This document shows positions 38,150-50,721 of a stretch of 64,000 nucleotides of DNA, one piece after another. Source of the DNA: Pempheris klunzingeri (lineage: Eukaryota; Chordata; Actinopteri; Acropomatiformes; Pempheridae); the NCBI RefSeq assembly GCF_042242105.1, contig NC_092020.1, positions 5,425,501 to 5,489,500 of the forward strand. The letters are read 5' to 3'. Position 1 is the stretch's first letter, and each line of letters opens with the position of its first letter. A program made the translations under genes and the position numbers. The notes beneath the pieces were generated by a model. It was given only the letters and a program-made list of their open reading frames with translations, ran no database searches and was not told where the DNA came from.

Positions 38150-39204
38150 TGTAAAAGTGGGTTCAAACAGTTAACACAGCTGTCAAGATGTAGATCAATT
38201 TCAAAAATATAGACAATATGATTGACTTTCCAGTGTGTGAGCTCCCTGCTGCGGCTGTGATCTCTGGAGTGTTAGCAGTGCAAAATGTTGTGGGGGACTT
38301 CAAACAGGCGTTGCAGCAGAGCTCAGATCCTCCTCCACAGTAATAACCTTGAGTGCTTCTGGAAGAAGGAAATCCCCTGGCCAGAAAAGACACATCACTC
38401 CACTACAGAGGCAGCGAGCCGGGCGGTTTAACACAGCCAATCCACTAACTCCACCTTGAAATAACAACACGCAGGAGGACTGGACAGTACAAACCAGTAA
38501 AGGAAAGAAAAAAAAGGGAGAAACATCACAAGGAGCAACAGAATCAGGACTCATCTACCAGTAACGACAGATATATTAGAATCAATATTGCCCCAAGGTA
38601 AACTAGACTTATGAAAATGATCTTAAAAACTACACATGCAAATCCAAACTCAGTGACAGAATCTGTACAGGACTTGTTCAACATGTTGCTTCTGACTGCT
38701 GATCTCTCCCAGCTTATCACAGATTCAGAGGTTAAACAGTCACGACTCAAACAGGCATTTCCCCCACTATCTGAGGCGACACGAGAAACTAGAGCAAGAA
38801 GCTGCAACAGGTGATGAGCTACAAGAGTTCAGCAAGAGTGAGAGAAGATTCCCCCTTCGTAGGAAACTTTTGTACACTCTTTTCTGTCAAGAGGAACGTT
38901 CATTCATAGAGTAATATGAGCATGCAATGTATCTTTAATGTGTCTTCAATGTTGTGGTCAAGGCAGTTTTAAGACAGATATTGTGGATTTTGTAAAATCA
39001 TCATCACAACGCTTGAGCAAATGTGAGCACATTTTAGAGTCGTGTCTAGAAAGTAACCCTTGATTTGCAACTCCTTCGAAGTTTGTACGAGTTGTTTTTT
39101 TCACTCTGCATGTTGTTTGTCATTGTGGACTGCTAATACTGACCCTAATCATAACCCTAAGCCTACCCAGATCTCATGAGGGTTTTGCAGATCCCAGGCT
39201 CACC
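34266..39204. other. Gene-free interval, mostly unique-looking sequence
   Basis: I found no exon with conserved protein similarity. Landmarks are an imperfect CA-rich stretch at 34628-34676 and a (TG)n microsatellite at 38113-38148. The block 34390-34610 is less AT-rich and has homeodomain-core words (ATAATTG, CAATTAG), which makes it a candidate conserved element, but nothing more can be shown here. Confidence 0.45.
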
Positions 39205-39480
39205 ATCTGGATGGACAGCTTTGAGCTAAAATGCTTGCAATGACAATGCTAACGTGCTGATGTTCAGCAGGTATGATGCTTACCCTGTTCGCAGTCTTAG
39301 TTTAGCCTATTAGCAAGATAATATTTGCTGATTAGCGCTAAACGTGGAACATGAAAAATCAAGGGATCACCAAAGCGTCTGATCAAAATTGCACAGCCAT
39401 CCACCCAATAGTTGTGGAGATATTTCAGTCTGGACCAAATTGGTGGACTGACCGACATTATTTAGAGAAATGCTGCTAGC
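39205..39480. repeat. Dispersed teleost repeat (family R1), second copy
   Basis: It contains TTTGAGCTAAAATGCTTGCA, GTGCTGATGTTCAGCAGGTA, TTAGCGCTAAACGTGGAACA, GGGATCACCAAAG and CAATAGTTGTGGAGATATTT in the order seen in the family. Confidence 0.75.
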
Positions 39481-41129
39481 TGGCTTAAAGTTGGATAGAT
39501 TTTCTCGAATGGCATGAGCCATTTCCATGAAAAAGATGTATGTTTTTGATCATCAATCAACAAAATCTGCAAATTTGAGAAGTATTTTCAATTGGAGGTC
39601 TCGCTTGCATTAACAAGCACGGCTCCCATACAGCAGTGTAGTCTATATTAAACATGATCCTTCAAATTATTTGGGAAACCTTCACAGTCCAGTGCCTGGT
39701 ATAACAAGAATACATAGATTAGAAGTTATTGGACATGGGGGTTTTGATGACGCTTTTGGCCTTCTCCTCCTCTTCCTCCTGCTCTTAAGGCATGCATACC
39801 TCTCCACGTCCCAGTAACTAATCATCATACAGATCTGGCCAAGAATAGAGTAGCTGAACACACAGGAAATATCATATTCAAGCTTTCTAGAGTTTCACCT
39901 GTGCTTCCCAAGTTCATTTCCCATACTTCAACCAAGACGATGTCAGTGCTGCCTGCTTCAGTAGGCAGAAATTAGACTTCAAAGCCTCGAGATCCGGCAG
40001 AATAGTTTGGGGAGTCATTCAAATGTTCCAGTGTTTGAGTAGAGGACCATTTATGTTCCCACAGTGAAGTTTACTGTGCTTGATCTAATGGGTTGGTCCA
40101 GCTCACACTAAGCTGTCTGGTTGGCTCTGGTTCTTCACTAACCCAGGTGTGTTTTTATTGGATTCAAACTTATCAGTGAGGTGATCAGAAACCCGTTGCC
40201 AGCTAAGCAGATCAACCTCTCCGTGTTAGGAAACCAGAAACATTTGTTGGGAAACAAGAAAGACATCGCATGGTTGTATTGTGACGAGAGGAGAGAAATT
40301 GAGGATTCAGAGGGAAAGTTAATCTGAAAGATTTATTGGTTCACCTTTAGAAGAAATGAGCCAGGACAAGCTGTAGCCCCTTTCTGTCAGATAGCTGACA
40401 CTCTCCTGCTCGGGAGGATCAAAGTGCCTCTCTGTGCACATTAGGAAAATACAGGGGACTCATTTCAGGCGCTCAAAGTGCCACCTAGATGCTTAGCTAC
40501 ACATTCCCCCTGTCAGAGGCAAACAAAGACAGTTTTCTGGGAGGAGAAAGGCATGCCGTTTCCTCAACATGCCTCACCTGTGGTGACCAATCACAATACC
40601 ACTTACAATCCTGAGCCCTGAAGGAAGATAGGTGAGGGTTTATGTTGTCATTGGTGGATGTTTTACAATCGGGCGTAATACATCTCGCAGTTAATGTTTA
40701 TTTTCAGAGGGACCACCTCATTCCTTTGGTCTGACCCAGAACGATGCGGCGTATAATCATAACAGCATTGATAGGAGCATGTTTAAATGTCTGCAGAGCG
40801 GCAGACGTTACACATTCATTCAGCTTCTGCTGTGTCAACAAGCAAGCTGTCATCCTGTGAACTGGAGATGTTATCTTAATTTTAGGCAACACATGTACAT
40901 GCAAATACAAGCAGCACTAGACACTGGAGCTCTTACTCTGTCCTTATTTGTCTTCATAGTGGCATTTATGAGGACTGTGTGAAACAGAGGTTTTCCTTAG
41001 TGATAGTGAGGGTGCAGCCACAGGAGAGCCTTTGTGCCCGGTTCCAGAGGACAGTCAGTGGTGGCTGCGCTGAGAAGGCCATATTGTGTTCTTTTATCCG
41101 TCATGGCTGGTACACCTGAATAGAGCAAT

Positions 41130-41860
41130 GTTAAAGGGTCAGTACACCCAGATTAGGAAAAAGAAAACAATTCTCACATACCTCTTGTGGTATCCAGCCA
41201 TGCAGATGTTTTTGGTTTCACTTACCAACAACAGTCAAATAAATCTCTGTATTATTTTGCATTATGCCAGAGTTTTCATATCTGCTGCGTGGTGAGACAT
41301 TCCTGTGCTTGTGCACTAGTAGTGATGAGCTTTACTTCAACCAGCAATGGCTGGTGTGCCAGAGCAACCATAGCCACGGAGTAGGCTACAGCAACCAAGA
41401 AGCGTCCGAGAAAGGTATTTGATGCTCCAGATAAAAAATATATATATATAATATAAATCTGTATTTTCTCATTTTTGTAACCACTTGGGGGCAGCACAAG
41501 AGGCAAATTGTACCCTCATCTAACTGTTAGACATATTAGTTGCTTACTTACGCATCCAGCAGACAAAAGCAACATTGGTTTTGTGTTTTTAGCCCCCTGG
41601 CCAATACTCCCCCTCACTCTCCTTTTAGCTATAGTTTGCTCTTCACTAACTCCACGGGAAAATATTAATCTCCACATTGCAGTGGAGGTGAAGAGAGTTT
41701 TATTTGCGGTGCTCACAGCCCCGCTGCATGTTTGCTAAATTCAGCAGCAATGCTCGGATTACTTTGGAATATTTGGTGCGCAGTAGCTACACTGAAAACT
41801 GTTTCAATTTTGTAAGTACCTCAAACAAAATACCATTCACTTCCATTCCATTTATAGTCT
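41130..41860. repeat. Possible dispersed repeat
   Basis: The stretch opens with GGGTCAGTACACCCAGATTA and closes with ACCATTCACTTCCATTCC, phrases I associate with a dispersed fish element. An AT dinucleotide run lies at 41440-41452. Evidence is weak and boundaries are guesses. Confidence 0.35.
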
Positions 41861-42116
41861 CAGACAGATAGATGTTTTTGTAGTTTTAAGACTTGGTAGC
41901 TCGAGACAAAAGATTAATTCACTCATGTTTAAAAAAAACATGAAACAAGCCCCTAAGTCTGACACTAAGGCCATCGTTGTTTTCAACAGATAACATAAGA
42001 TTAGCAGACTTTGAAGAAATGTTGTTTTATAGGTGAAGATGGAGAGTGTAAATCTGCTGGCTGCTGTCCTGGCACTACAGCTCAAGACCTCACTGAAACC
42101 CACAAATCACAGCCTG

Positions 42117-42159
42117 GGAGGCCCTGAGCTCCAGTCTGGCACTGGAACTCAGGGCCTCC
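42117..42159. repeat. Imperfect 18-bp inverted repeat (hairpin)
   Basis: Arms 42117-42134 and 42142-42159 match at 17 of 18 positions; the mismatch becomes a G-U pair in RNA. The loop is 7 bases. The stem is GC-rich. Confidence 0.75.
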
Positions 42160-43254
42160 TGGAATCAGCTGCAGTCTGACAGAGCATCAGATCAATAATA
42201 AAACTTTACTGATAGCCTCGAGCTTTGAGCTGTCCAGAGACCGTTCAATGGAGACTATGCACACATACGTGGTTGTGATGGATACTACAAAGGAAGAGCC
42301 AATGAGGTAGATAATTATGGGAGCAGACGTCTGCACAGCCTTTTTGAAATCTCTGTCTTGCTCGTGTACAGCCAGCATCTCTCTATTCAGCCTCTGCAAA
42401 GCAGTAACATGCAAAAGTGTTGTCTATTCTCTGCATCATGAAGGCTTCTCCCTGCTGTGATCTTGTGGGGCATAAAAGAGGAGAAGAAAAAAGCTGATGA
42501 CAGGGTACTTTCATGTTACTTATCGTGACACCGTATCAGAGCGATCTAGATGGGCCAGACAAAGTACCACCAGGTCCCGTAGCTTTGAGCAGAATCTCAT
42601 CTGTTTCATCATATCTCCTTGCTTTTAGTGCTCGGGGTAGATGGGAGGTTGGTGGTCCGCGCATTTAGACCACAGTGAAAACAGAGGGGGAGTCTGAATG
42701 ACAGATAAGTCTCGTCTTATTCAAGAAGAGGCATCTGTGTTTTGTGAAGAACTTACAAATATGAACCTGGATGAAAAGAAAGAGAGAAAAGCTCTGATAA
42801 ACTACACACACATCGTCTCACGCAACACTTTTCAGGGGGAGATAGTGCTCATCTCTTAAATGTCCCTAAAGTTATAAGAAGGTGTATGTGAGGATGAATG
42901 CGACAGGATATAAGGGGAGCCATTTGTAGACTGTTAGATGGATTCTCTGGTGTGTTTTTCTGTACAAAAATAAAAGAACACAAACACGCCATCGCCGAGA
43001 AAAAAAAACACTATGAGAGATTAATACACTAATACAGCAGTGGTTGATCTATTGATCGGACTTATCTCTGACTGTGATGTGGAGCAAACTGAGATGATAC
43101 CGACCACCTCTGTGCTGTGACGATGTTCCCAGACGCCACCAGAAGTGTATCACACACAGTCAGGGAGACATTAACGTAAGTCAGTGAGCAGGCTTTCCTT
43201 GAGTTATACAAAAACCTGCAAATCATAATCAATCACCCTAAGCAGGTGGAATGT

Positions 43255-43500
43255 TTACCATGTTCACCAGCTTTGTTTCATGTGTTAGCATGCTAACATT
43301 TGCTAATCAGCTCAAAAGACAACGCACAGCTAAGGTTGAGGGGGAACGCCATTAGCTTTGCAAGTATTTGGTCATAATAGGCTAATTGATATTTTGCCCT
43401 GATGGTGACTGTAGAGGAACGGTCGGGATATCACCAAAGTCATTATGATTCATCCTCTGGGGACTGTGAATGTATTTATAAAATGTCATGGCAAACCAGG
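43255..43500. repeat. Dispersed teleost repeat (family R1), third copy
   Basis: It contains GTGTTAGCATGCTAACATTT, AACGCCATTAGCTTTGCAAG, TATTTGGTCATAATAGGCTA, GATTCATCCTCTGGGGACTG and ATGTCATGGCAA. Two palindromes follow within 170 bases of its right end. Confidence 0.75.
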
Positions 43501-43594
43501 TGGCATACAGCAGGTTCAGTGTGGACTCAAGCGATGGACAAATGACCAACATCCCCAGAGCTCGGCTAGCAAGCATCAGTGCTACCTGGTCAGT

Positions 43595-43660
43595 CACTGA
43601 TCAGTGTGACACCACTAAACCTTTCACCGTGCTGCTAGTAATGACTAGCAGCACGGTGAA
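43595..43660. repeat. Palindrome cluster: 12-bp palindrome and perfect 17-bp hairpin
   Basis: CACTGATCAGTG at 43595-43606 is a perfect palindrome. It is followed by a perfect inverted repeat with 17-bp arms (43623-43639 and 43644-43660) and a 4-base loop. Because of the symmetry both strands can be read as the same short peptide. Confidence 0.9.
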
Positions 43661-46169
43661 GGGCTCAGGTATTTGGCAGTGGAGGTATGTAATTTCCTCT
43701 TTTACTGTAGCTCTTATTGAGTGCTTGTTCCTGCATGGAGCTGCAGCGGGAAACCCCGACTTCCCAAAGACAGAGCACACTCTGCCCATCTGCAGCAGTG
43801 CTGCCAGGTGTCAACTTGCGACACCGTAATAAAAAAACATTTTTTCCACGTTGGTAATGTATGAGTGAGAGGTCTATAAATAAGATGAATGCCAGCTTGA
43901 TTTGTTTGTTCGTTCTTAGTTTAGACTCTATTCTAAAAGAAGATCAGGTTCTGATTATAGATTTGTCCCAGGGTGGTACATTTGGAACATTTTGTCATCT
44001 TTTATCACACCCTTTATCTCCACTTCACTCTTAAGTGTAATACAGCTTCTGTAAATGAAACCAAAATCAAACAAAACTGAAAATGAGACTAATTTTAGAC
44101 CTTTCTCAAGTGTGCTCTGCATTGTTCAAAATCTTGGCTTCAGACGCAGCGGTCCAAGGCAGCAGTGGTGGAATTCTTACATGGTAGAGATAAGGACAGA
44201 CTGCTCTATTTGTCAGTGCAAGGGGCCCCTTAAGGGCCCGGAGAATCTGATGTCCACACACTCTCTCTCCTGCACTCTGACATTTTCTCAGCAGTATGAG
44301 GTTACATACGAGGAAAAAGACATCGACATCATCAAGCCTCCTTTCCTGCGAACAAAACGGCCTCTCACTCCTGTTTCTGGTGACATCAGGACAAAATGTC
44401 AAAAGTTCCCAACAGATTGCCAGCAAAACAAAGGATTCTCTAAATGAGACTGGACAGGAGCTGGTATTTTTAGATGACCTATGTTTCAGTTGCTATTTTT
44501 ATCGTCAGCTTCTGTTTGGTACGGAGACCTATGACCTGTGAGGTTCTTACTGAATTTTAGAAAGGGGCAAAGAGCATAAAGTGTACTGAAGTACATCCCG
44601 GGGATTACAAGCGTTCCAGGGTGAGAGTTTGTAACCCGCGGTAGCTGCAGGCTAGCAGGGTCACAGCCCACCCAAGGGGGAGGGAAGACAGGGTCACAAA
44701 GGCTGAGGAGGATGCATGTTCCCAGACACAAAGTAGACAGCTCCCCGGCCCAAACACAAAACACAGGAAAGCACTGGCAGACGGGCGGGAAAGGCTTGAT
44801 TCTTGACACTCTTCCGCACAACCACAGAGTTGAAAGAATTGGCTTCATTAGGTTAACAGTTTATGAGATAAACGTGATGAATGTGGCAATATGATAAAGC
44901 CAATAGAGACACAATTTCAAGTTAGATCATGCTGGCAATTAATTGCCCTTTGGATCTAAAGATATCACTGAGCAGCGTAGGAAAGATTACAATTTGGACA
45001 GCACAAGCAAAGCGAATGACAATACACTCTTGCATACTTGATTGCAGTGGGGTCCCTCAGGAAGAAAAGGTTATAGGATCTCTGAAAAGGCGGCCATTGT
45101 TCATCATCTCCAGCAAAATGACTTTGTAAAATTGAGAGGAAGAAAGGCAAACCACTGGACCAATGTGATAGCAGCCCATGAAAGTGGAGAGCACTGATGC
45201 ATGAGTGAAAAGCGCCTTATGTCAAATATAATTGTCCTGCCCTGAAAAACAAGCTAGCAATGTCTGATTTGATTCCCTCCTGTTTGGCTCAAGTTACTTC
45301 CTGTCTGCTTTAAGCATGTTTGCCAGGACAATCCAGCTCCTAGAGGGATTTTGGGATGTTGCGATGTCTTTGTCCACCAAAAAGCCGAATTTAATGACGG
45401 TTCACTTCCTGGTTTTTGTTGTCTTTTGTTGACGTCAAATGTCTTATTCTTAAGTCACGGCAACTTATTTTAAAATCTCTGAGCATTAGTTTGACATTTA
45501 CGCTTTCTCTTTCTCGCTGACAGTTAGATGAGAAGATGTTTACCACCCTCATATCCATAGAGTAAATATGAAGCTACTACACCAACAGCCACTGTGCTAA
45601 GTTCAAGGTCTGAATCACAAGACATAGGCTGTGTGTATAAAACCTGCCATTATATGTTTTGATGAAGATTTGAATAGTAGCAGTAAGGCAGGCCTGCTTG
45701 GATCTTTGTCAGAATATGTTTAGAACATTTACTGTCCAGCAGGGACGTTCTTGCATGTTTGCCTACCATCTATCATTTTAGTGATCTGTTCTGCTTCACA
45801 CAAGCCTCAGTGATATCAGGCTTCATCTCTAGGCCCCCAGTGATCAACTTTTTTCTTTTTGAGTTACTGATTTATGTGGCAATTTTCTTTTTGGGGGGGA
45901 TTTCACCTTTTTAATGCCAGGGTTTTCCTCCTCACTTGCAAACGTTCCTCCCCAACACCATTTTGCGAGGTCACAGTTGCTGCATCCTGGGTTTAGCAAC
46001 ACCCGAGATGACTGGGATTGGTTTAAAGAAATACAAACATGGCAGAGTGTTTTTTCCCTTATAACAGAATGATAATAATGGGTTCGGCTGGACCTTTCTA
46101 CAGCCTTGTCACAGTGCTAGAACAAAGTGTGAAGGTAGGTCTGGCTGTGTGAGGCTACTCAAAACTGCA

Positions 46170-46345
46170 GGCAGCCTCACGGTGGTGGCACTAGAGGAAA
46201 AGTAAAGGGGTTCCTAAGGTGAGAGGGATTCATCCTCTGGGGATCATCTGGGGATGAACTAAATTTAATGGCAATCCAATAGATTTTGGATTTCTGGACC
46301 AAAGTAGTCCACTGACCGACCTGCACTGCCATCCATCGAGCCATC
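46170..46345. repeat. Dispersed teleost repeat (family R1), fourth, partial copy
   Basis: It contains CTCACGGTGGTGGCACTAGA, GAGGAAAAGTAAAGG, GATTCATCCTCTGGGGATCA and a closing ACCGACCTGCACTGCCATCC. Only the right-hand part of the family is present. Confidence 0.7.
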
Positions 46346-48735
46346 CTGTTAGTGAGCTGGTGTTATATATATAAAGTCATCATGACTTGAAATTAATTAT
46401 CATAAAGCTGTGAAACCTTTTGCTCAGAATAAGACCCAAGCAATCAGTTTGTAAAAACAGTTTCATCCACCATGAATGCGGTCCGTGAGTGAAAATGGAG
46501 GAGGTGGATGTCTCCCATGTCATGCTCCAGCCTGCTTTGGTCTGCTGTCCTGGGTTGTTGGCTCCGTGGTGAGATGTCTGCAGTGGCCCTTCTCCTGGCT
46601 TTTCTTTTGCCCGTTGCTGCTGGCCTGGAAGCATGTCCAGCTGTCCCATCACTCTGTCAGCGCCGCTGTCTCCTTCAGCCCCAGATTAAAAACGCCAAAG
46701 GGGCCGCCAGGAAAAGTGGCTTGCCCCGTCTCTCAGGACTTATGTCAAAAATGTTTCAGTCCTCAGGTAATTTGCTACAGTCTGGGATCCTTTCACTATT
46801 ACTTCAAAGAGCCTCACAAAGAGAGGGAAAGAGAGAGAAATGAAAGGGAGGAAAAATGATATTTAGTTGTGGGTAGTGACAGATCTACATTCTTGAGTAT
46901 TGACATGCGATCTGAGTGAGGAGTCCTCCTCCCTCAGCGATGCTGACTGGGTCTGCAGTCCTTAAATCTGACTGATAAAAAGCGCTGTGTCCACGGACTG
47001 TCTTCCAAAATAGAGCTTAGTCAAACAAATCGACTCAACTCCAAAAGAATTCACAGTCACTCCTAAACAAATAGAGACAGTTAAACGCTCTTTTTATGGG
47101 TTCAAGGTTTACAAAATAACTCTTTGAACAGTTTGTCATCTGGTTATCCACATTTGACATATTGGAAGTTAAGGACAATAATGTTATTCAAGATTTTTAC
47201 TCATTGTACTGCACATAAATCAAAATAATTTCCCTCTGCTGCCCAAATATAAAACATCACACCGACTGCTAACAGTCTCTTTTGAATTGTAATCCAGGCC
47301 GAGGCAGCTATTCTTAATCTGAAAGTAGGCTAAAGTGTCTGAATCAGTCTTAAATGGTCTTAGATTGGTGCACTTATGTAAATGTTGGCAAGGGAAGTTA
47401 GTTAGCTCTGCCCTCTGTGTAAGAAAATCCTCTGCAATTGGATTTAAATACAAACTGGCTAAGACCTGTGGAATGAGGAAGACAAACTGGAAATGTCAGT
47501 TAGATTTAAGTTGAAAAACCTCGGAGGGAATTTAGATGAATTAATGTAGGCTGTCATAGTTGACACAAACTGAATGAGGTATTTAGCCGCGAAGTGAATG
47601 GAAAATTAGACGTGGCACATTCTCTGGGTCTCTCAGAGGACAGTCATGATATAAGCACCTGTCCTGAGGAGCTGCTGAGCCACATGCCACATTTGTGTGA
47701 ATCCTGTCAGGGTGCAAACGTGAGATAAAAGTGTTTGACACCAGCCCTGTCTCAGCATTTGTACTTTTTTGAAGTGCGCCAACATGGAGGTATTCAGAGA
47801 TCCATGTCAAACCTGTGACATCTCCACAGCCCAACGTCTCAGGTTTTCTCCAAATCTGGAATGCATGGGCGCATTCATGGCAAACAAAAACAGTGATTAA
47901 AGAGGGTAACAGGATCAGCTCTAATCAGCGTGTCCTGAGAAAATGCCAAGGAGATTTCAACCATTGTCAGGTCACTCCAAGAGGTGATCTCTTTCCCTAT
48001 TAATTATGTGCCGTGCCGCAGCAATCGTCCTCTCCAGCGTGAGCGACCTTCTCTGCTTTCATATGTCTGTGCAGAATGATCAAAACACCGCAGAGAGACA
48101 GAGTGTGTGTGAGACTCCAGCTCCCAGTGATGTGCCTGCCCTCTCATTTCTCTGACAAAGAACAATGGCTACCTCATAACTAATGGCACCAGCACAGAGA
48201 GAGAGCTTCTTCAGCGCGAAGGGGAGCAAAGAGGGGGAAAAATAACCATTATCCAAAGACATGTTCTATCGTGTGATAAATTCTGTTTTCTCAAGCCAAA
48301 TCCATCGGTGCCTCCTTTCTGAAGATATTCAGAGCTTGTAATAAAGATCTGATCATCAGATAAAGAGAGGGTTGAGCACCGAGAGACAGAAGAAGACAGA
48401 AGAGTGATGATCGTGCATCTTGGGCTTATTGTTAATGGAATAGCTCAATGACATCCTCTGTTTAGTCCTAATGACAGCTGCCTTTTATTATCCTCAATGT
48501 GAGTAGTCAGGGAGGGATGGAGATCACTTACTTTGCCACACACCTACGCTGAGTCAATGCTGCCCTCTGTTGGTCAGAAGGTAAACATCTTCTAAACCTC
48601 TCAACTACTTTCACACTCAGTATCTGCCACTATTTTTACCTCCCTGCAAACTACATTTGTCCAGTCACTGACTTTGGCAAAGATTTGCAAAATAATGGAA
48701 GTTACGGTGAACATTTTACTACAACTGACACACGT
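46346..48735. other. Gene-free interval
   Basis: No exon I can support. An open frame at 46508-46843 on plus begins with a hydrophobic, signal-like stretch but lacks homology or splice support and is not called. Purine-rich GAGAGGGAAAGAGAGAG occurs near 46820. Confidence 0.45.
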
Positions 48736-48739
48736 GGAC

Positions 48740-49275
48740 CAGACAAATCAGAGGCCGAAGTACTTAAGTGCTACTTTAAGTAGCAATACTACAAAGTATA
48801 GTTACTCTGTTATAAGCATTCAAAAATCGAATGCATTCAAAAGTACAAAATTAGTATTTCCAAAGTAGCCTTAAAGTACCAACAGTAAAAGCACTCATTA
48901 TGCAGACTTTTCAGACTAAGGTATAGTCTATAATTGAATTATAATTATTGATGCATTCATATTTTCACCACTTTAATGCTGCCGCTTGTAGAGGTGGAGC
49001 AAATATGAATTACTTGATAATTAAAGTGCTGGGTAGTTTGTGAATAACCCTTCCCCTGGGCATCAGTAAACGTTTGTTTTAATGTATACGTTGCATCATA
49101 ATGTATTTGCTTAATATATTTTGTATCATTATTAATCTAAATCTGCAAAGTCACTTAAGTTATCACATAAATGTAGTACAGTGGAAGTAGAAAGTAACAC
49201 AGAATAGAAACACTAAAGTAAAGTACAAGTACGTCCAGTTTGTACTTAAGTGTAGTACTGGAGTAAATGTAAATG
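48740..49275. repeat. Probable dispersed teleost repeat (family R3), second copy
   Basis: The block is bounded by AAGTACTTAAGTGCTACTTT on the left and AAGTAAAGTACAAGTACGTC plus GTACTTAAGTGTAGTACTGG on the right. The interior is AT-rich and non-coding. Confidence 0.6.
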
Positions 49276-50555
49276 GGCTCTTTGTTGCCTCACTATAGCA
49301 TAAATTACACAATGCATAATTAATAATATAACAGAGAGCACTTTGCAGATGTGTTACGCTGAAAAACAGTGGACACATGAAACTGTCATTTTTAAGTGTA
49401 AAGTAAATCATTCCATTCATTCTTCATCCCTGTCATAACCTGATGCCTACATTACCCACAATGCAATTCAGTCCAGTTGGTGATCCCAGTGTGTCATCCC
49501 AGTAGAAGCATGCGTAGCCTCGAGCTACTATGCTACTCATTGTACAGCAATGACAATAAAGGCTATTCTATTCCAGCCTCATGCAGAGATGAGGGATGAG
49601 CTACAGACGTCTGGTCAGCTCACTGCATTCTAACTCCACTCCCCACATCTTTGTCATTTTCAAACTTGCAGCCCAGTAAATACACGTCAAAGTGAAAAAT
49701 AGGCGGGGCTCCCCTTTAAGCCCCAGTCATGACTGTTAACAGACATGTGGGATCTCCATACAACAAAGATGACAGGCATGTTTCCAAGTCATTGTGACTG
49801 AGAGCATCCATACATACGTTTGTTAATGAGGATAATAGAGGGAGGCTGTTTTGTACTCGTCTCTCTATTCTTGCTTTCAAAGGTTTCTTAACAGAGCACC
49901 AACAGTACAAATCTTGCATGTTATTTTTTCCTGTTAAGCCACATTCATGCAGCTTAAACCTGCACACACAAACACACGTTAACCCCCAAATGACAAGTGA
50001 ATATGACACAACACATAGAGCAACAGATATAGAACAGTAGTAGAATAATCACCAAAAGTGAATAATGAAAAGAAAGAATGTTTTTTTTTTAAACATAAAA
50101 GGGTCCCATCAGACTTTCAGTCTAAAACACTGCGTCAAGTCTCAAATCCAGTGGGACTCTTATAACAGTCTTCCTGTAGGAACTCAAAATAAAGTCTTGA
50201 TGGGCCTTTTTTCACAGCAGTCAAACACGCCACAGCAGGAAAATTACATGTGTACCTAACAACATTAATCACTGATGGCTACAGCGCCATTAGCTGTTCC
50301 AGCTCAGCACCATGGGATTGGCTCACTGAGACATTTGACCAGAACAGAGGCGGCGTTAATGTTATTAGTTCCACCTGTGATGCTGTGAAAAAGGTGAAGT
50401 GTGGCACAACTTAGACAAGATGATGATGGTTTTTTTTTCTGTGTTTTAATGGCACGATTAGCTGGGAGTGAAACCATAAGACCTTTAGTTTGTCCATGCT
50501 GAGTGTGTAATTACGTAGAAGATAAAAGTACAATCAGAGACATTGGGTTCATGTA
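49276..50555. other. Intergenic DNA before the her11-type gene
   Basis: Nothing recognisable in the first 1.2 kb. The minus-strand gene's poly(A) signal lies at the right end. Confidence 0.45.
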
Positions 50556-50560
50556 CAAGT

Positions 50561-50566
50561 TTTATT
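50561..50566 (-). terminator. Poly(A) signal AATAAA of the her11-type gene
   Basis: TTTATT on plus is AATAAA on minus, 156 bases downstream of the stop codon. This gives a short 3' UTR, as expected for an unstable clock-type transcript. Confidence 0.6.
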
Positions 50567-50721
50567 TATAATAGGAGATACAAAATATAGACCATTTTAA
50601 TAATATGTACACTATACATTCCTGGCTGAGAGTTTTACATCCTCTCCACAGCCAATGATTGCAGTTAGCTCCCACCAGGTGGCTCTACTGTTCTCAGTTT
50701 GTCCGTCTCTGGTCCACTCCA

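Noticed and set aside
42187-42414. Minus-strand frame with a hydrophobic segment resembling part of a membrane receptor
   Set aside because: Only one membrane-like stretch, no family motif, and no neighbouring exons in phase.
43488-43829. Open frames on both strands around 43.5-43.8 kb that share a peptide
   Set aside because: The shared peptide is a by-product of the perfect inverted repeat; the frames lack other support.
46476-46859. Overlapping open frames on plus, one with a signal-peptide-like start and several cysteines
   Set aside because: No similarity I recognise, no paired splice sites or poly(A) signal in position, and an open frame on the other strand as well. Most likely chance.
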